Shown here: positions 42,522 through 51,704 of the stretch, piece after piece
Numbering within the stretch: position 1 is the stretch's first letter
Layout: the number at the start of each line of letters is the position of its first letter
Assembly: GCF_003014615.1 (NCBI RefSeq)
Contig: NZ_PYGI01000015.1
Span: 53,316 to 117,315, forward strand
Origin: Marinobacterium halophilum
Lineage (GTDB): Bacteria; Pseudomonadota; Gammaproteobacteria; Pseudomonadales; Balneatricaceae
Direction: 5' to 3'
Length of the DNA: 64,000 bases
The notes under the pieces: generated by a model
Seen by the model: only the letters and a program-made list of their open reading frames with translations
Database searches by the model: none
What the model was told of the DNA's origin: nothing
Position numbers and translations under genes: made by a program

Positions 42522-44633
42522 TTACACTTTTTTTTCACTTTTCAGCAATTTAACACTCGACACCCACTCTGCAGCCGGTGCCGGTTTATGCAGTAGATAG
42601 CCTTGCAGCAGATCACAGCCATGCGCGGACAAAAAATCGGCCTGGGCCGCTGTTTCGACCCCTTCAGCCACGACACGCAACCTCAACTGGCGGGCGATGG
42701 ACAGGATGGAGCGCACAATCGCACGGTTATCATCGTCATGCGGCAAGTGATCCACGAAACTCTTGTCGATCTTCAGCTCACTCAAATGCATCCGCTTCAA
42801 ATAAGCCAAATTCGAATAACCGGTCCCGAAGTCGTCCAGTGAGAACTTCAAGCCTGCCGTAGACAACCGCTCCATGTTAGCCAGAACATCCGCCTGCGTA
42901 TCGATAAACAGACTTTCGGTAATTTCCAGCACCAGCAACTCGGGCGGCACACCCGACTCAGCCACCAGCGCCAACACCCCGTCAATCAAGGTTACATCAC
43001 GAAACAGATCCGTACTGAAGTTAACCGACAAAGGCAGCAGGATTCCAGCATCCATAAGCTCTGTCACAACAGCCAAGGCCTTGCTCAACACCAACAGCGT
43101 CAGCGGCTTGATCAACCCTGAAGTCTCAGCAACCGGAATGAACTCCGCTGGTGAAACCGGCACCCCATCCGGCCCATTGAGCCAGCGCACCAGCACCTCC
43201 CCCCCCTTAATCTGACTCAAAGGAGAGTATTGGGACTGAATCGCGATGCTCAGCTCATCACGCAGAATGGCAATTCGCAGCGCCTCCTCCAGACTCACCC
43301 GACGCCTTGCCGCAGCATCCAGTTCCGGTTTGAAGAAAGCATACCCCCCCTTGCCATTCTGCTTGGCCCGATACAATGCCAGATCGGCATTGCGCTGCAC
43401 CGCCGTAAAGTGATCGGCCGTCACCTCAACCCAGGCAACGCCCATGCTTGCCGTTAATGACAGCGTTTGACGCTCGATCAGTACCGGGCCCGCCAGAATA
43501 TCCTGCAGGGCATCCAGCCGCGCCTTCAATTCAGACCCGTCATCGTCGGCTTTCACTCGCCACAGCAAACTGAACTCATCCCCGCCGAGGTGCGCCGCCT
43601 GCTCGTCCACGTCCCATACGCACGACGCCATACGTCGCGCCACCACTTTGAGCACCTGATCACCGAAGCCGAGCCCATAAGCATCATTGATCCGCTTGAA
43701 ATCATCCAGATCGACCAGCACCAGCGCATAACTGCCATCAGCCTGGGCGGAAGAATCAAGCATTTCAGCCCCTCGCTTCTCGAGCAAGCGTCTATTCGGC
43801 AGCCCGGTAACCGTATCGTGATAAGCCAGAAATTCGAGCTGCTCCAACGCTTTTTTCTCGGCAGTGACGTCCTGTTCAACGGACAGAAAATGACTGATCT
43901 CACCATTTTCCTTACGCACCGGTGACACCATCGCCCGCTTTATGACCTGGTGACCATCCTTATGTCTGTTAACGAACTCACCATGCCAGGGCTGCCCGCT
44001 GTTAAGGTGATCCCAAAACGCTTTTTTGTCAGACTCGCTTTCCGGTTTCCAGGCCCTGAAACCGGGTGTACGCCCATACACCTCCTCACCCTGATAGCCA
44101 GAGTTGACCTCGAAACCACGATTTACATACGTGATCTTGCCAAGACGGTCCGTAATGATGACGCTGGATGGGCTCTGATCAATGGTTTGGCGGAACAGCA
44201 TCAGGTCCTGTTCAACCTGCTTGCGTACCGTAATATCGGACTGAGTGCTGACGAAATGCGTGACCTCGCCAGCAGCCCCCTTGAGCGGGACAATCGTAAT
44301 GTCGATCCAGTACGGGGTATTGTCACGGGTGTAATTGAGCAGCTCTTCACGTACCGGTTCGCACACACGCAGCGCAGCAGCAATGCGACTGACTGTCGCC
44401 CGATCGGTATCACGCCCCTGGAACATGCGTGGATTGCGCCCCAGCAACTCGTGCCGTTGATAGCCCGTACGGCTCACCACTGCCTGATTGACATACACGA
44501 TCTGCGGCTCGCGTTCAGTACCAGCATCGGTCACGACCACCAGGTCCGACAGGTGCTCCAAGCTTGCCTGCATGAAACGCAACTGTTCCAAAGTGTCTAT
44601 ATCTATAGGTTCGACGTGTAGTTTTGGGGGCAC
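42522..44633 (-). CDS. PAS-PAS-GGDEF-EAL cyclic-di-GMP enzyme
   Basis: A 703-residue signalling protein. Two PAS domains (about residues 15-140 and 145-260; both with FVSTQSD/LSVEQD-type ends) precede a GGDEF domain with intact motif (AHLGGDEFSLLW) and an EAL domain (GEVLVRW in place of EAL, NFS, EITES, DDFGTGYSNLAYL, ELKIDKSFV). Both the cyclase and phosphodiesterase motifs look usable, although the EAL triplet itself reads EVL. No membrane helices are seen, so it is cytoplasmic. The start is GTG 44633. It lies between two inverted tRNA pairs. Confidence 0.88.
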   Translation of the reverse strand: MPPKLHVEPIDIDTLEQLRFMQASLEHLSDLVVVTDAGTEREPQIVYVNQAVVSRTGYQRHELLGRNPRMFQGRDTDRATVSRIAAALRVCEPVREELLNYTRDNTPYWIDITIVPLKGAAGEVTHFVSTQSDITVRKQVEQDLMLFRQTIDQSPSSVIITDRLGKITYVNRGFEVNSGYQGEEVYGRTPGFRAWKPESESDKKAFWDHLNSGQPWHGEFVNRHKDGHQVIKRAMVSPVRKENGEISHFLSVEQDVTAEKKALEQLEFLAYHDTVTGLPNRRLLEKRGAEMLDSSAQADGSYALVLVDLDDFKRINDAYGLGFGDQVLKVVARRMASCVWDVDEQAAHLGGDEFSLLWRVKADDDGSELKARLDALQDILAGPVLIERQTLSLTASMGVAWVEVTADHFTAVQRNADLALYRAKQNGKGGYAFFKPELDAAARRRVSLEEALRIAILRDELSIAIQSQYSPLSQIKGGEVLVRWLNGPDGVPVSPAEFIPVAETSGLIKPLTLLVLSKALAVVTELMDAGILLPLSVNFSTDLFRDVTLIDGVLALVAESGVPPELLVLEITESLFIDTQADVLANMERLSTAGLKFSLDDFGTGYSNLAYLKRMHLSELKIDKSFVDHLPHDDDNRAIVRSILSIARQLRLRVVAEGVETAAQADFLSAHGCDLLQGYLLHKPAPAAEWVSSVKLLKSEKKV

Positions 44634-44744
44634 AAAGATTCTCGGTTCGGGTTATTTACAGGCATGACCGGCGGCCTGTTGTAATCGCATACATTCAATG
44701 CGGCAATTATTGTAGAGCTAAAGACTCTGCGAATGCACCTGTAT

Positions 44745-45518
44745 TCAACGATAGTTGGTAAAGGAACGCGGGGCGAATTTGTCCTCTTTTGCCGCTTCTT
44801 CTTCTCGACGTTTACGTTCTTCAGCTTCGCGCTGCTCACGCGCCTCATCCACCTGCACCTGCAATCCGTCCATGTGCACCCCCAGCTCATACAATTGGCG
44901 ATCAAGCTGCTGGGTTTGATTCAGCCCCTGAAGTTTGGCACATACCGTACGGTAACGCGGCAACGCAACCGATGGGCCACGTGCACTTTCGACTTCAAGG
45001 GCATCCATCAATTCGACATCCAGGCGGGTTCGAGTGTAGGCCTCTTTAACCTGATATATCACCTCAGATGCGCGCATATCCGAAATCACTTTGCCTGCTT
45101 GTAGTTCCGACAGAAATTGAAACAGTTCGCGCAACAGCGCGGCCGTGCGCTCAGCATGATTGCGGTCGGTATGCAGCGTCATTGACCCTTCCGGATGCTC
45201 GACCACCGGCAGAGGCAGGGCCGCAAAGGCATCCATGTCACTGACTTTCTGCTGATTATCCGTTGTGTTTTCAAGCTCGAGGATCAGTTTCCAGCGCCGA
45301 TGCAGGTACTGCACCAACAAGTCGCGTATTTCTTGGGTAATATAGTGTTCAGGCAAACTGTGCAGCAGGTGGTCCGCTCGCCGCACTTGGTCTTTCAGCA
45401 GCAACAGTTTCATCCGCCGCTCGCGCCGCTGATTCTCAATAGACTGTATCGTGAACGCAATCATGGCCATCACCATAATAACCGCCACGATCATCAAGCC
45501 GGTCTGTGTCGGTGTCAT
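44745..45518 (-). CDS. Uncharacterised membrane-anchored coiled-coil protein
   Basis: A 257-residue protein. One N-terminal helix (GLMIVAVIMVMAMIAFTIQS) anchors it in the inner membrane; the rest is cytoplasmic, mostly helical, and closes with a charged coiled coil rich in Glu and Arg (AREQREAEERKRREEEAAKE). No family or catalytic motif is recognised. It may be co-expressed with the downstream cyclic-di-GMP gene (111-base gap), but nothing shows a shared function. ATG 45518. Confidence 0.7.
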   Translation of the reverse strand: MTPTQTGLMIVAVIMVMAMIAFTIQSIENQRRERRMKLLLLKDQVRRADHLLHSLPEHYITQEIRDLLVQYLHRRWKLILELENTTDNQQKVSDMDAFAALPLPVVEHPEGSMTLHTDRNHAERTAALLRELFQFLSELQAGKVISDMRASEVIYQVKEAYTRTRLDVELMDALEVESARGPSVALPRYRTVCAKLQGLNQTQQLDRQLYELGVHMDGLQVQVDEAREQREAEERKRREEEAAKEDKFAPRSFTNYR

Positions 45519-45583
45519 GCTGTACTACTCACCCTGCTCAAGCGCCGAAGGCGTTGATTCTATAACAAAAAGAGTAAAAACGC

Positions 45584-45612
45584 TTGACCGCCACAATTCA
45601 TGCCATTAATAT
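45584..45612 (+). promoter_or_regulatory. Sigma70 promoter of the plus-strand tRNA pair
   Basis: TTGACC (45584-45589), a 17-base spacer, TAATAT (45607-45612) and a GC-rich start region TCGCACCGC, 33 bases before tRNA-Glu. The elements are close to consensus. Confidence 0.7.
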
Positions 45613-45644
45613 TCGCACCGCTGTCAGGCACTGACAACGTATGT

Positions 45645-45720
45645 GTCCCATTCGTCTAGTGGCCTAGGACACCGCCCTTTCACGGCGGTAACAGGGGTTC
45701 GAACCCCCTATGGGACGCCA
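45645..45720 (+). tRNA. tRNA-Glu (TTC), plus-strand copy
   Basis: 76-nt glutamate tRNA with CCA, opposite in orientation to the main array. D-arm variant GTGGCCTAGGAC. Confidence 0.97.
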
Positions 45721-45724
45721 ATCA

Positions 45725-45800
<76 letters not shown>

Positions 45801-45803
45801 GTT

Positions 45804-47564
45804 TTACTCTTCAATATAGCCATCGTTTTTGCTTATAAACATAAGCACATCTTTTGATTCAAGCGGTTTGGCAATGTGGTAGCCTTGAATGCTTCTTGCT
45901 CCCGACTGCCTCAATATGTCTAATTGTTCCGCGCACTCTACCCCTTCGGCAACAACTCCCATCTGCAAACCCTTCGCCATCCATATAATAGCCTGACATA
46001 ACGTAGCTGCGTTCATATCAACATGAATATCGCGTACAAACTCACGATCAATCTTCAAAACATCTACCGGAAAGCGCTTTAGATAACCCAACGCCGAAAA
46101 GCCGGTGCCGAAGTCATCGATCGCCAACTTGACACCAAGACCCCGCAACCGCTCAAGTATCTCAACAACTCGAGACTCATCCTCCGGCTCCATAAAAATC
46201 GATTCGGTAATCTCCAGTGTCAAGGTACCCGACATGATCCCGGATTCACGTAACACGGCGGCTACATCATCCACAAACCCCGGATACAGCATCTCTCGCG
46301 GCGAGACATTTACCGCCATTTCCAAAGGCCGGTTCAGCACACACTGCCAGGCAGCGGCCTGATGAACCGCCGTCTTCAGCACCCAACGCCCCAAGCCAAT
46401 AATTTGCCCGCTCTCTTCAGCCTGAGGAATGAACTGGTCAGGCAATACCCAGTCATCGGCTCCGCGCCGCCAGCGTACCAATGCCTCAACACCCTGCAAC
46501 CGGTCTGATTTCAAATCCAGTAAGGGCTGATACCATAACTCAAACGCTTCACACGCCAGCGCTTCATGCAGCGCACGCTCCATTGCAAGTCCGTCTCGCG
46601 CCTTTGCGTTCATTTCCTCGCGAAAGAAACAACAACCACTCTCACGTCGACTGCGCACCTGCTGCATAGCAGCATCAGCATGACGCAACAAGGCATCAGC
46701 ACTATCACCATCCTCCGGCCCAAGTGACACACCGATGCACGCCGATATGTGCAGCTCAGCATCACCCAGACGAAAAGGCTCAGTCAACTGTTGTAATACA
46801 CAACGACTCAAATGTTCTACCGCTTGCAAACGACTGACCTCAGGCATGATGATGACAAACTCATCTCCGCCGACACGCCCCAGACTTTCCAGTGGGGACA
46901 GTACTTGCTGCAGTCGCTGCGCAGCCTGACATAGCAGCCGGTCACCCACCTCGTGCCCCTGGGTTTCATTGACCCGCCGGAACTGGAGTAAATTGACGAA
47001 CAGTACCGCCACCTGGTGATGCTGAGACTCGGCCATATCAAGCGCTTGCTGCAGACGGTCCTGGATCAGTTCCCGATTGGGCAAATCGGTCAACAGGTCA
47101 TAGTTTGAACGGTGAAAAAGCTGAGCTTCGTAGTGTTTACGTAGCGAAATATCATCCTGTATCGACAGATAGCGGTCGACTACCCCCTCTTCGTTACGCA
47201 GTGTAGAGACTGATGCCGCAACCCAGTAAGACTCGCCATTCTTGCGCTGATTCAGCAACTCGCCATGCCATTCTCCCTTTTCCCGCAGGGCCCGCCAGAG
47301 CTGACCAAACGTATCGGCATGGGTACGGCTGGACTTGATCAGACTGACAGGGCGCCCCAGCACCTCGGCAGATGAATAACCCGTGACGCGGGAGAAGCCG
47401 GGATTTACATATAAAACCCGTCCCACAAGATCAGTGATAATGATGCAGGCAGGGCTCTGATCCAGCACTGCCGACAAGGTAAGATTAAGCTGATCAAGCG
47501 TTGGCGACCGACGTCCACGCAATCGATGCAACAGCGACTTGGCTGGCAATATAGATAAATGCAC
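45804..47564 (-). CDS. PAS-GGDEF-EAL cyclic-di-GMP enzyme
   Basis: A 586-residue protein: PAS domain (about 25-145, with ACIIITDLVGRVLYVNPGFS), GGDEF domain with intact motif (GRVGGDEFVIIMPE), then EAL domain (VEALVRWRR, NVSPREM, EITESIFM, DDFGTGFSALGYLK). Both active motifs are intact, so it could make or break cyclic-di-GMP. No transmembrane segment. The start is GTG 47564 behind AGGGATAAA. It lies alone between a tRNA and the LysR gene. Confidence 0.88.
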   Translation of the reverse strand: MHLSILPAKSLLHRLRGRRSPTLDQLNLTLSAVLDQSPACIIITDLVGRVLYVNPGFSRVTGYSSAEVLGRPVSLIKSSRTHADTFGQLWRALREKGEWHGELLNQRKNGESYWVAASVSTLRNEEGVVDRYLSIQDDISLRKHYEAQLFHRSNYDLLTDLPNRELIQDRLQQALDMAESQHHQVAVLFVNLLQFRRVNETQGHEVGDRLLCQAAQRLQQVLSPLESLGRVGGDEFVIIMPEVSRLQAVEHLSRCVLQQLTEPFRLGDAELHISACIGVSLGPEDGDSADALLRHADAAMQQVRSRRESGCCFFREEMNAKARDGLAMERALHEALACEAFELWYQPLLDLKSDRLQGVEALVRWRRGADDWVLPDQFIPQAEESGQIIGLGRWVLKTAVHQAAAWQCVLNRPLEMAVNVSPREMLYPGFVDDVAAVLRESGIMSGTLTLEITESIFMEPEDESRVVEILERLRGLGVKLAIDDFGTGFSALGYLKRFPVDVLKIDREFVRDIHVDMNAATLCQAIIWMAKGLQMGVVAEGVECAEQLDILRQSGARSIQGYHIAKPLESKDVLMFISKNDGYIEE

Positions 47565-47710
47565 GGGCTTTTATCCCTGGAATTTTATTATTTTATCCCA
47601 GCTTGCCACACCTTCTGCCACCTGCAAAGCCGCAAAACAATCGACCGAACCCAAGAATTACGCCATCATCTCTCACATAAATCAGTACGACAGATCAAAC
47701 GGAGCTTAAA

Positions 47711-48610
47711 ATGCAGGTTACGCTGGAGCAATGGCAAGCACTGGTCACCGTCGTCGATGCCGGTGGCTATGCCAAGGCCGCCGAGCAGCTGGGCAAAAGC
47801 CAATCCGCCATCAGCTATGCAATACAAAAACTGGAAACAACACTCGAACTGCGCGTATTCCAGCTTACCGGCCGCCGCGCCACTCTGACCGAACCCGGCC
47901 AGTCCCTGTATCGTCATGCTCAGCGACTACTGGAACAAGCCGAACAAACAGAACAACTGGCTCGACAGTTCGGCCAAGGATATGAAGCCCGGATCCGTAT
48001 CGCCATGGATACCATCTACCCTCGCGAATGGATGCTGGATATCCTGGCGACATTTGCCGAGCATCATCCACATACTCGCATCGAACTGTTTGAGACTGTT
48101 CTTAGCGGCAGTGACGAAGCTGTCCTCAAACGCCAGGTCGACCTGTCCATCAGTGGCCGTGTGCCGCCGGGCTGCCTCGGCGAGCAACTGATCAGTGTTC
48201 GCTTTATCGCCTGTGCCCATCCCGAACACCCACTACACCAATTGGATCACACCTTGACCCTGGACGACCTGCGCCAGCATCGCCAGCTGGTTGTGCGCGA
48301 CTCCGGTAGCCGCGACCTTGATTCCGGCTGGCTCGGTGCCGAGCAGCGCTGGACCTTCAGCGATTTGGAGACATCCCTCCTCGCCGCCAGCAAAAAAGTT
48401 GGCTATGCCTGGTACCCGGAAACCCGTATTCAGCATGCCCTGCAACAGGGCACGCTCACCCCGCTGCCACTGGGCAATAGTAGTATGCGCACGGTAGAGC
48501 TGTATCTGATCCGAACGGACGGAGAACGCGCCCGCCCGGGTGTCAACAAGCTGGCGTCCATGATTCACGCAAAGGCTAATGGCCAGACTTTTACGCAATC
48601 GGTAGAATAG
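47711..48610 (+). CDS. LysR-family transcriptional regulator
   Basis: A 299-residue LysR protein. The DNA-binding domain reads LVTVVDAGGYAKAAEQLGKS and QSAISYAIQKLE; the effector domain starts at ARIRIAMDTIYPREW. ATG 47711 has GGAGC upstream. It is divergent from the cyclic-di-GMP gene and lies before the small cysteine protein and galU; its targets are unknown. Confidence 0.87.
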   Translation: MQVTLEQWQALVTVVDAGGYAKAAEQLGKSQSAISYAIQKLETTLELRVFQLTGRRATLTEPGQSLYRHAQRLLEQAEQTEQLARQFGQGYEARIRIAMDTIYPREWMLDILATFAEHHPHTRIELFETVLSGSDEAVLKRQVDLSISGRVPPGCLGEQLISVRFIACAHPEHPLHQLDHTLTLDDLRQHRQLVVRDSGSRDLDSGWLGAEQRWTFSDLETSLLAASKKVGYAWYPETRIQHALQQGTLTPLPLGNSSMRTVELYLIRTDGERARPGVNKLASMIHAKANGQTFTQSVE

Positions 48611-48643
48611 GCCTACAGATTGAAAGACCTCGACTGGATGATA

Positions 48644-48799
48644 ATGGAAAAACCACTCCCCCCCGCCGATGGCGAATGTTGTGAAAGTGCTTGCGAACCC
48701 TGTGTTTGGGATACCTATTACGCTGAGATGCGTCTGTGGCAGGAAGAGCAGAAGCGGCTGCAGGAGCAGGCAGAAAAGGACTTGAACAATGTTGAATAA
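48644..48799 (+). CDS. Small oxidoreductase-like domain protein (51 residues)
   Basis: A 51-residue cysteine-rich protein of the 'oxidoreductase-like' N-terminal family (PF09791 type): CCESACEPCVWDTYYAEMR, followed by a charged helix. The CC-x3-C-x2-C spacing suggests metal binding or redox use, but function is unknown. It overlaps the galU start by 11 bases, so the two are coupled. An in-frame ATG at 48638 is an alternative start. Confidence 0.7.
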   Translation: MEKPLPPADGECCESACEPCVWDTYYAEMRLWQEEQKRLQEQAEKDLNNVE

Positions 48800-49664
48800 A
48801 GTCATTATTCCGGTTGCCGGCCTGGGCACACGAGTACTCCCTGCCAGCAAGGCCATACCTAAAGAAATGCTCAGCGTTGTCGACAAACCAGTGATTCAAC
48901 ACGTTGTTGAAGAAGCCGCGGCGGCTGGTTTTACTCAGATCATTCTTGTGACCCGCAGCGGCAAATCAGCTCTGGAAGACCACTTCGACCGTAATGCCGA
49001 GCTGGAGCACGTACTGGAAAGCAAGGGCAAGAGCGCACTCCTTGCAGCCGTACGCAACACATTGCCGGCAGGGGTGCAGTTAATATCGGTACGACAGGAC
49101 GAGGCCAAAGGCCTGGGACACGCAGTGCTTTGCGCCGCCCAACTGATCGGTGACGAAGACTTCGCCGTCATGCTGCCTGACATGCTGATCGATGGTACTA
49201 GCGAAGCGTGTGATCTGCAGAATATGGTTGCGGCATATCACCGCAACCGGACGGGTCAAATCATGGTGGAAGCCGTACCGGAAGATCAAGTCGAACGCTA
49301 CGGTATCGTTGATTGCGGCAGCGAATGCCCCGCCAGCGGCCAAAGTGCCGCCATGACCGCTGTCGTAGAAAAGCCCGCCTTGGCCGATGCACCCTCGAAC
49401 CTGGCAATTGTAGGACGCTATATCCTCCCGGCACGGATTATGGAGCTACTGAAAAATACTCCTCCGGGGGCAGGCAATGAAATTCAGCTGACCGATGCCA
49501 TTGAAGCACTGCTCAACGAGGGCGGAAAGCTGGAGGCCTTTACCATGGCAGGTGATCTGTATGACTGCGGCAACAAGGCGGGCTTACTTCAAGCCAACAT
49601 CGCGTTTGGATTGAAGCACCCCGAAACCGCAGCTGAACTTCAAGCCTTTCTGGCACGACGCTGA
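48789..49664 (+). CDS. galU: UTP-glucose-1-phosphate uridylyltransferase
   Basis: Makes UDP-glucose for surface polysaccharides. 291 residues with the nucleotidyltransferase opening VIIPVAGLGTRVLPASKAIP, PKEMLSVVDKP, the GLGHAVLCA loop and the NEIQLTDAIEALL segment. It points toward the minus-strand polysaccharide locus and converges with its last gene (18-base gap). The sugar nucleotide feeds that locus and the dehydrogenases in it. Confidence 0.93.
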   Translation: MLNKVIIPVAGLGTRVLPASKAIPKEMLSVVDKPVIQHVVEEAAAAGFTQIILVTRSGKSALEDHFDRNAELEHVLESKGKSALLAAVRNTLPAGVQLISVRQDEAKGLGHAVLCAAQLIGDEDFAVMLPDMLIDGTSEACDLQNMVAAYHRNRTGQIMVEAVPEDQVERYGIVDCGSECPASGQSAAMTAVVEKPALADAPSNLAIVGRYILPARIMELLKNTPPGAGNEIQLTDAIEALLNEGGKLEAFTMAGDLYDCGNKAGLLQANIAFGLKHPETAAELQAFLARR

Positions 49665-49682
49665 ACGCACCAGAGAACTGCA

Positions 49683-51662
49683 TTAATGCATGATGGCACC
49701 CGTCTGCGGAGCCGTCTTGAGCAAAAGATCCACGTTTGGCGATGATGGCACAAATCCCCTCACCGCTCGCTGCAACAGCTCACGCCCAGCATGACTATCA
49801 GCCTGTTCCATGGCCGTTTGCAGCTGGTCCAGTAACTCCTGCAACAGCTCTGCTGGCAAGCTTTCTTCATGCGCGCGCATGATTTTGGGATGTTCGGTCC
49901 CGATCACATCTGCGCCAATCAGCAGCTCTTCATACAATTTTTCACCGGGGCGCAGACCGGTATATTCGACGGCGATATCGCCGTCCGGATGCTGTTCACT
50001 TTTCACTTCGTAGCCCATCAACTGGATCATCCGCCGCGCCAGGTCCACTATTTTCACCGGCTCTCCCATATCAAGCACAAAAACATCACCACCTTTGGCC
50101 ATGGACCCCGACTGAATGACAAGCGAAGCCGCCTCAGGAATGGTCATGAAGAAGCGTGTAATATCAGGATGCGTGACTGTCACCGGCCCACCCGCCTCAA
50201 TCTGACGACGAAACAGCGGCACAACCGAACCGGAAGAACCCAGCACATTACCAAATCGCACCATAGAGAAAATCGTCTTGCAGACAGTCTCGTGCGGAGC
50301 GCAAGGCGAAGCACCCGACCGCTGTGCAAGCCCTTGAATAATCAATTCAGCCAGGCGCTTGGTAGCCCCCATAACATTGGTAGGGCGCACCGCCTTGTCG
50401 GTTGAAATCAAAACAAAACGCTCAACACCTGCTGCCAACGCCTCTTCTGCCATGACCTGCGTGCCCAGTGCATTATTTCGAATGCCTTCGAACACATTAT
50501 GCTCCACCATGGGAACATGCTTGTATGCAGCGGCATGATAAATGGTTTGCACGCCGAAGCGGTCCAGAATACGGCGAACACGCGCCGCATCAAGCACCGA
50601 CCCCAACATCGCATACAAGGGGACGTCCAATTTTTCGGCGACTGCAGCCTTAGCTAACTCCTGCTCGATGGAATAGAGAGAAAACTCACTCATTTCATAC
50701 AGTACTAACGCACGAGGACCGTTACGCAGAACCTGGCGGCAGATTTCCGAGCCAATAGAACCCCCGGCACCACTGACCATGACCACTTTGTCTTTGATAC
50801 TGGATGCGACCAGGCTTTCAATCGGCGGTACGGGCTCACGCCCCAACAAGTCTTCCGGATCGACATCACGCAAGGCCTCCAACGATTCGCCAGAAACCAG
50901 TTCGGACATCGACGGAATGGTTTTCACATAGACCGAGTGCTCAGCCAACTGTTCCAGAATACGCCGGCGGTCGCTGCGGGTTGCTGACGGCAACGCCAGC
51001 AAAACATGTGTAACCCCTTCTGACTCAATCACCTGCGCAAGTTTTTGCGGGTTGTAAACCCGCATGCCGCTGACCGTTGTCTTCCATAAAGTGGGATCAT
51101 CATCCACAAAACCAACCGGCACATATTCACCACCACCCAAGAGCGCCGTCGATAATTGAACCCCCGCACCACCGGCTCCGTAGATCAGAACCGGTTCCTT
51201 GTGTACATAATGGCCAATAAGCCAGTGGTAGTAGTTACGCACCAACAAACGGCTTCCCCCGACATAGACGAGTGCCGCCAGAGCAAAGATGATCGGTACT
51301 GATCGGGGAAATTTTTCAACATTGAAGAAAAACGCGGATGCCCACATCAAGACCGCGAGGATCACCACCCCCTTGAACACCGCAAGGATGGCCTGGGCTC
51401 CCATAAAGCGTACAACCGCACGGTACAGACCCAGCTTCATAAACACGACCAGCCCCACTGCCGGCGTCGCCAGAAACAACCACCAGACTTCTGCCATGTA
51501 GTCTGTAGGCCACCACTGTGACAGCCGCAACGCGTAACTTGACCAGAGCGCAACAGGCAAGGCTATGAAGTCAGCCAGTACCATCAGTGCTTTTTTATAA
51601 TTACGCCCCAACGCAAGGATGCGGTAGTGTAGTGAGCGCAAGGAAACGCCGCTTGAGTCCAT
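49683..51662 (-). CDS. wbpM: Membrane nucleotide-sugar 4,6-dehydratase, WbpM/PglF type
   Basis: A 659-residue protein with four N-terminal membrane helices, a first Rossmann-like CoA-binding region (about 150-260) and a C-terminal SDR catalytic domain. It has MVSGAGGSIGSEICRQ for NAD and the Ser-Met-Lys active site in STDKAVRPTNVMGATKR, as in WbpM. It converts UDP-GlcNAc to the 4-keto-6-deoxy sugar used for QuiNAc/FucNAc-type residues. The start is ATG 51662; TTG 51668 is possible. It is the last gene of the locus. Confidence 0.9.
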   Translation of the reverse strand: MDSSGVSLRSLHYRILALGRNYKKALMVLADFIALPVALWSSYALRLSQWWPTDYMAEVWWLFLATPAVGLVVFMKLGLYRAVVRFMGAQAILAVFKGVVILAVLMWASAFFFNVEKFPRSVPIIFALAALVYVGGSRLLVRNYYHWLIGHYVHKEPVLIYGAGGAGVQLSTALLGGGEYVPVGFVDDDPTLWKTTVSGMRVYNPQKLAQVIESEGVTHVLLALPSATRSDRRRILEQLAEHSVYVKTIPSMSELVSGESLEALRDVDPEDLLGREPVPPIESLVASSIKDKVVMVSGAGGSIGSEICRQVLRNGPRALVLYEMSEFSLYSIEQELAKAAVAEKLDVPLYAMLGSVLDAARVRRILDRFGVQTIYHAAAYKHVPMVEHNVFEGIRNNALGTQVMAEEALAAGVERFVLISTDKAVRPTNVMGATKRLAELIIQGLAQRSGASPCAPHETVCKTIFSMVRFGNVLGSSGSVVPLFRRQIEAGGPVTVTHPDITRFFMTIPEAASLVIQSGSMAKGGDVFVLDMGEPVKIVDLARRMIQLMGYEVKSEQHPDGDIAVEYTGLRPGEKLYEELLIGADVIGTEHPKIMRAHEESLPAELLQELLDQLQTAMEQADSHAGRELLQRAVRGFVPSSPNVDLLLKTAPQTGAIMH

Positions 51663-51704
51663 ATTCAAAAAAATCCGCTCAATGATGTCGACTGCAAAAC
51701 AGCA

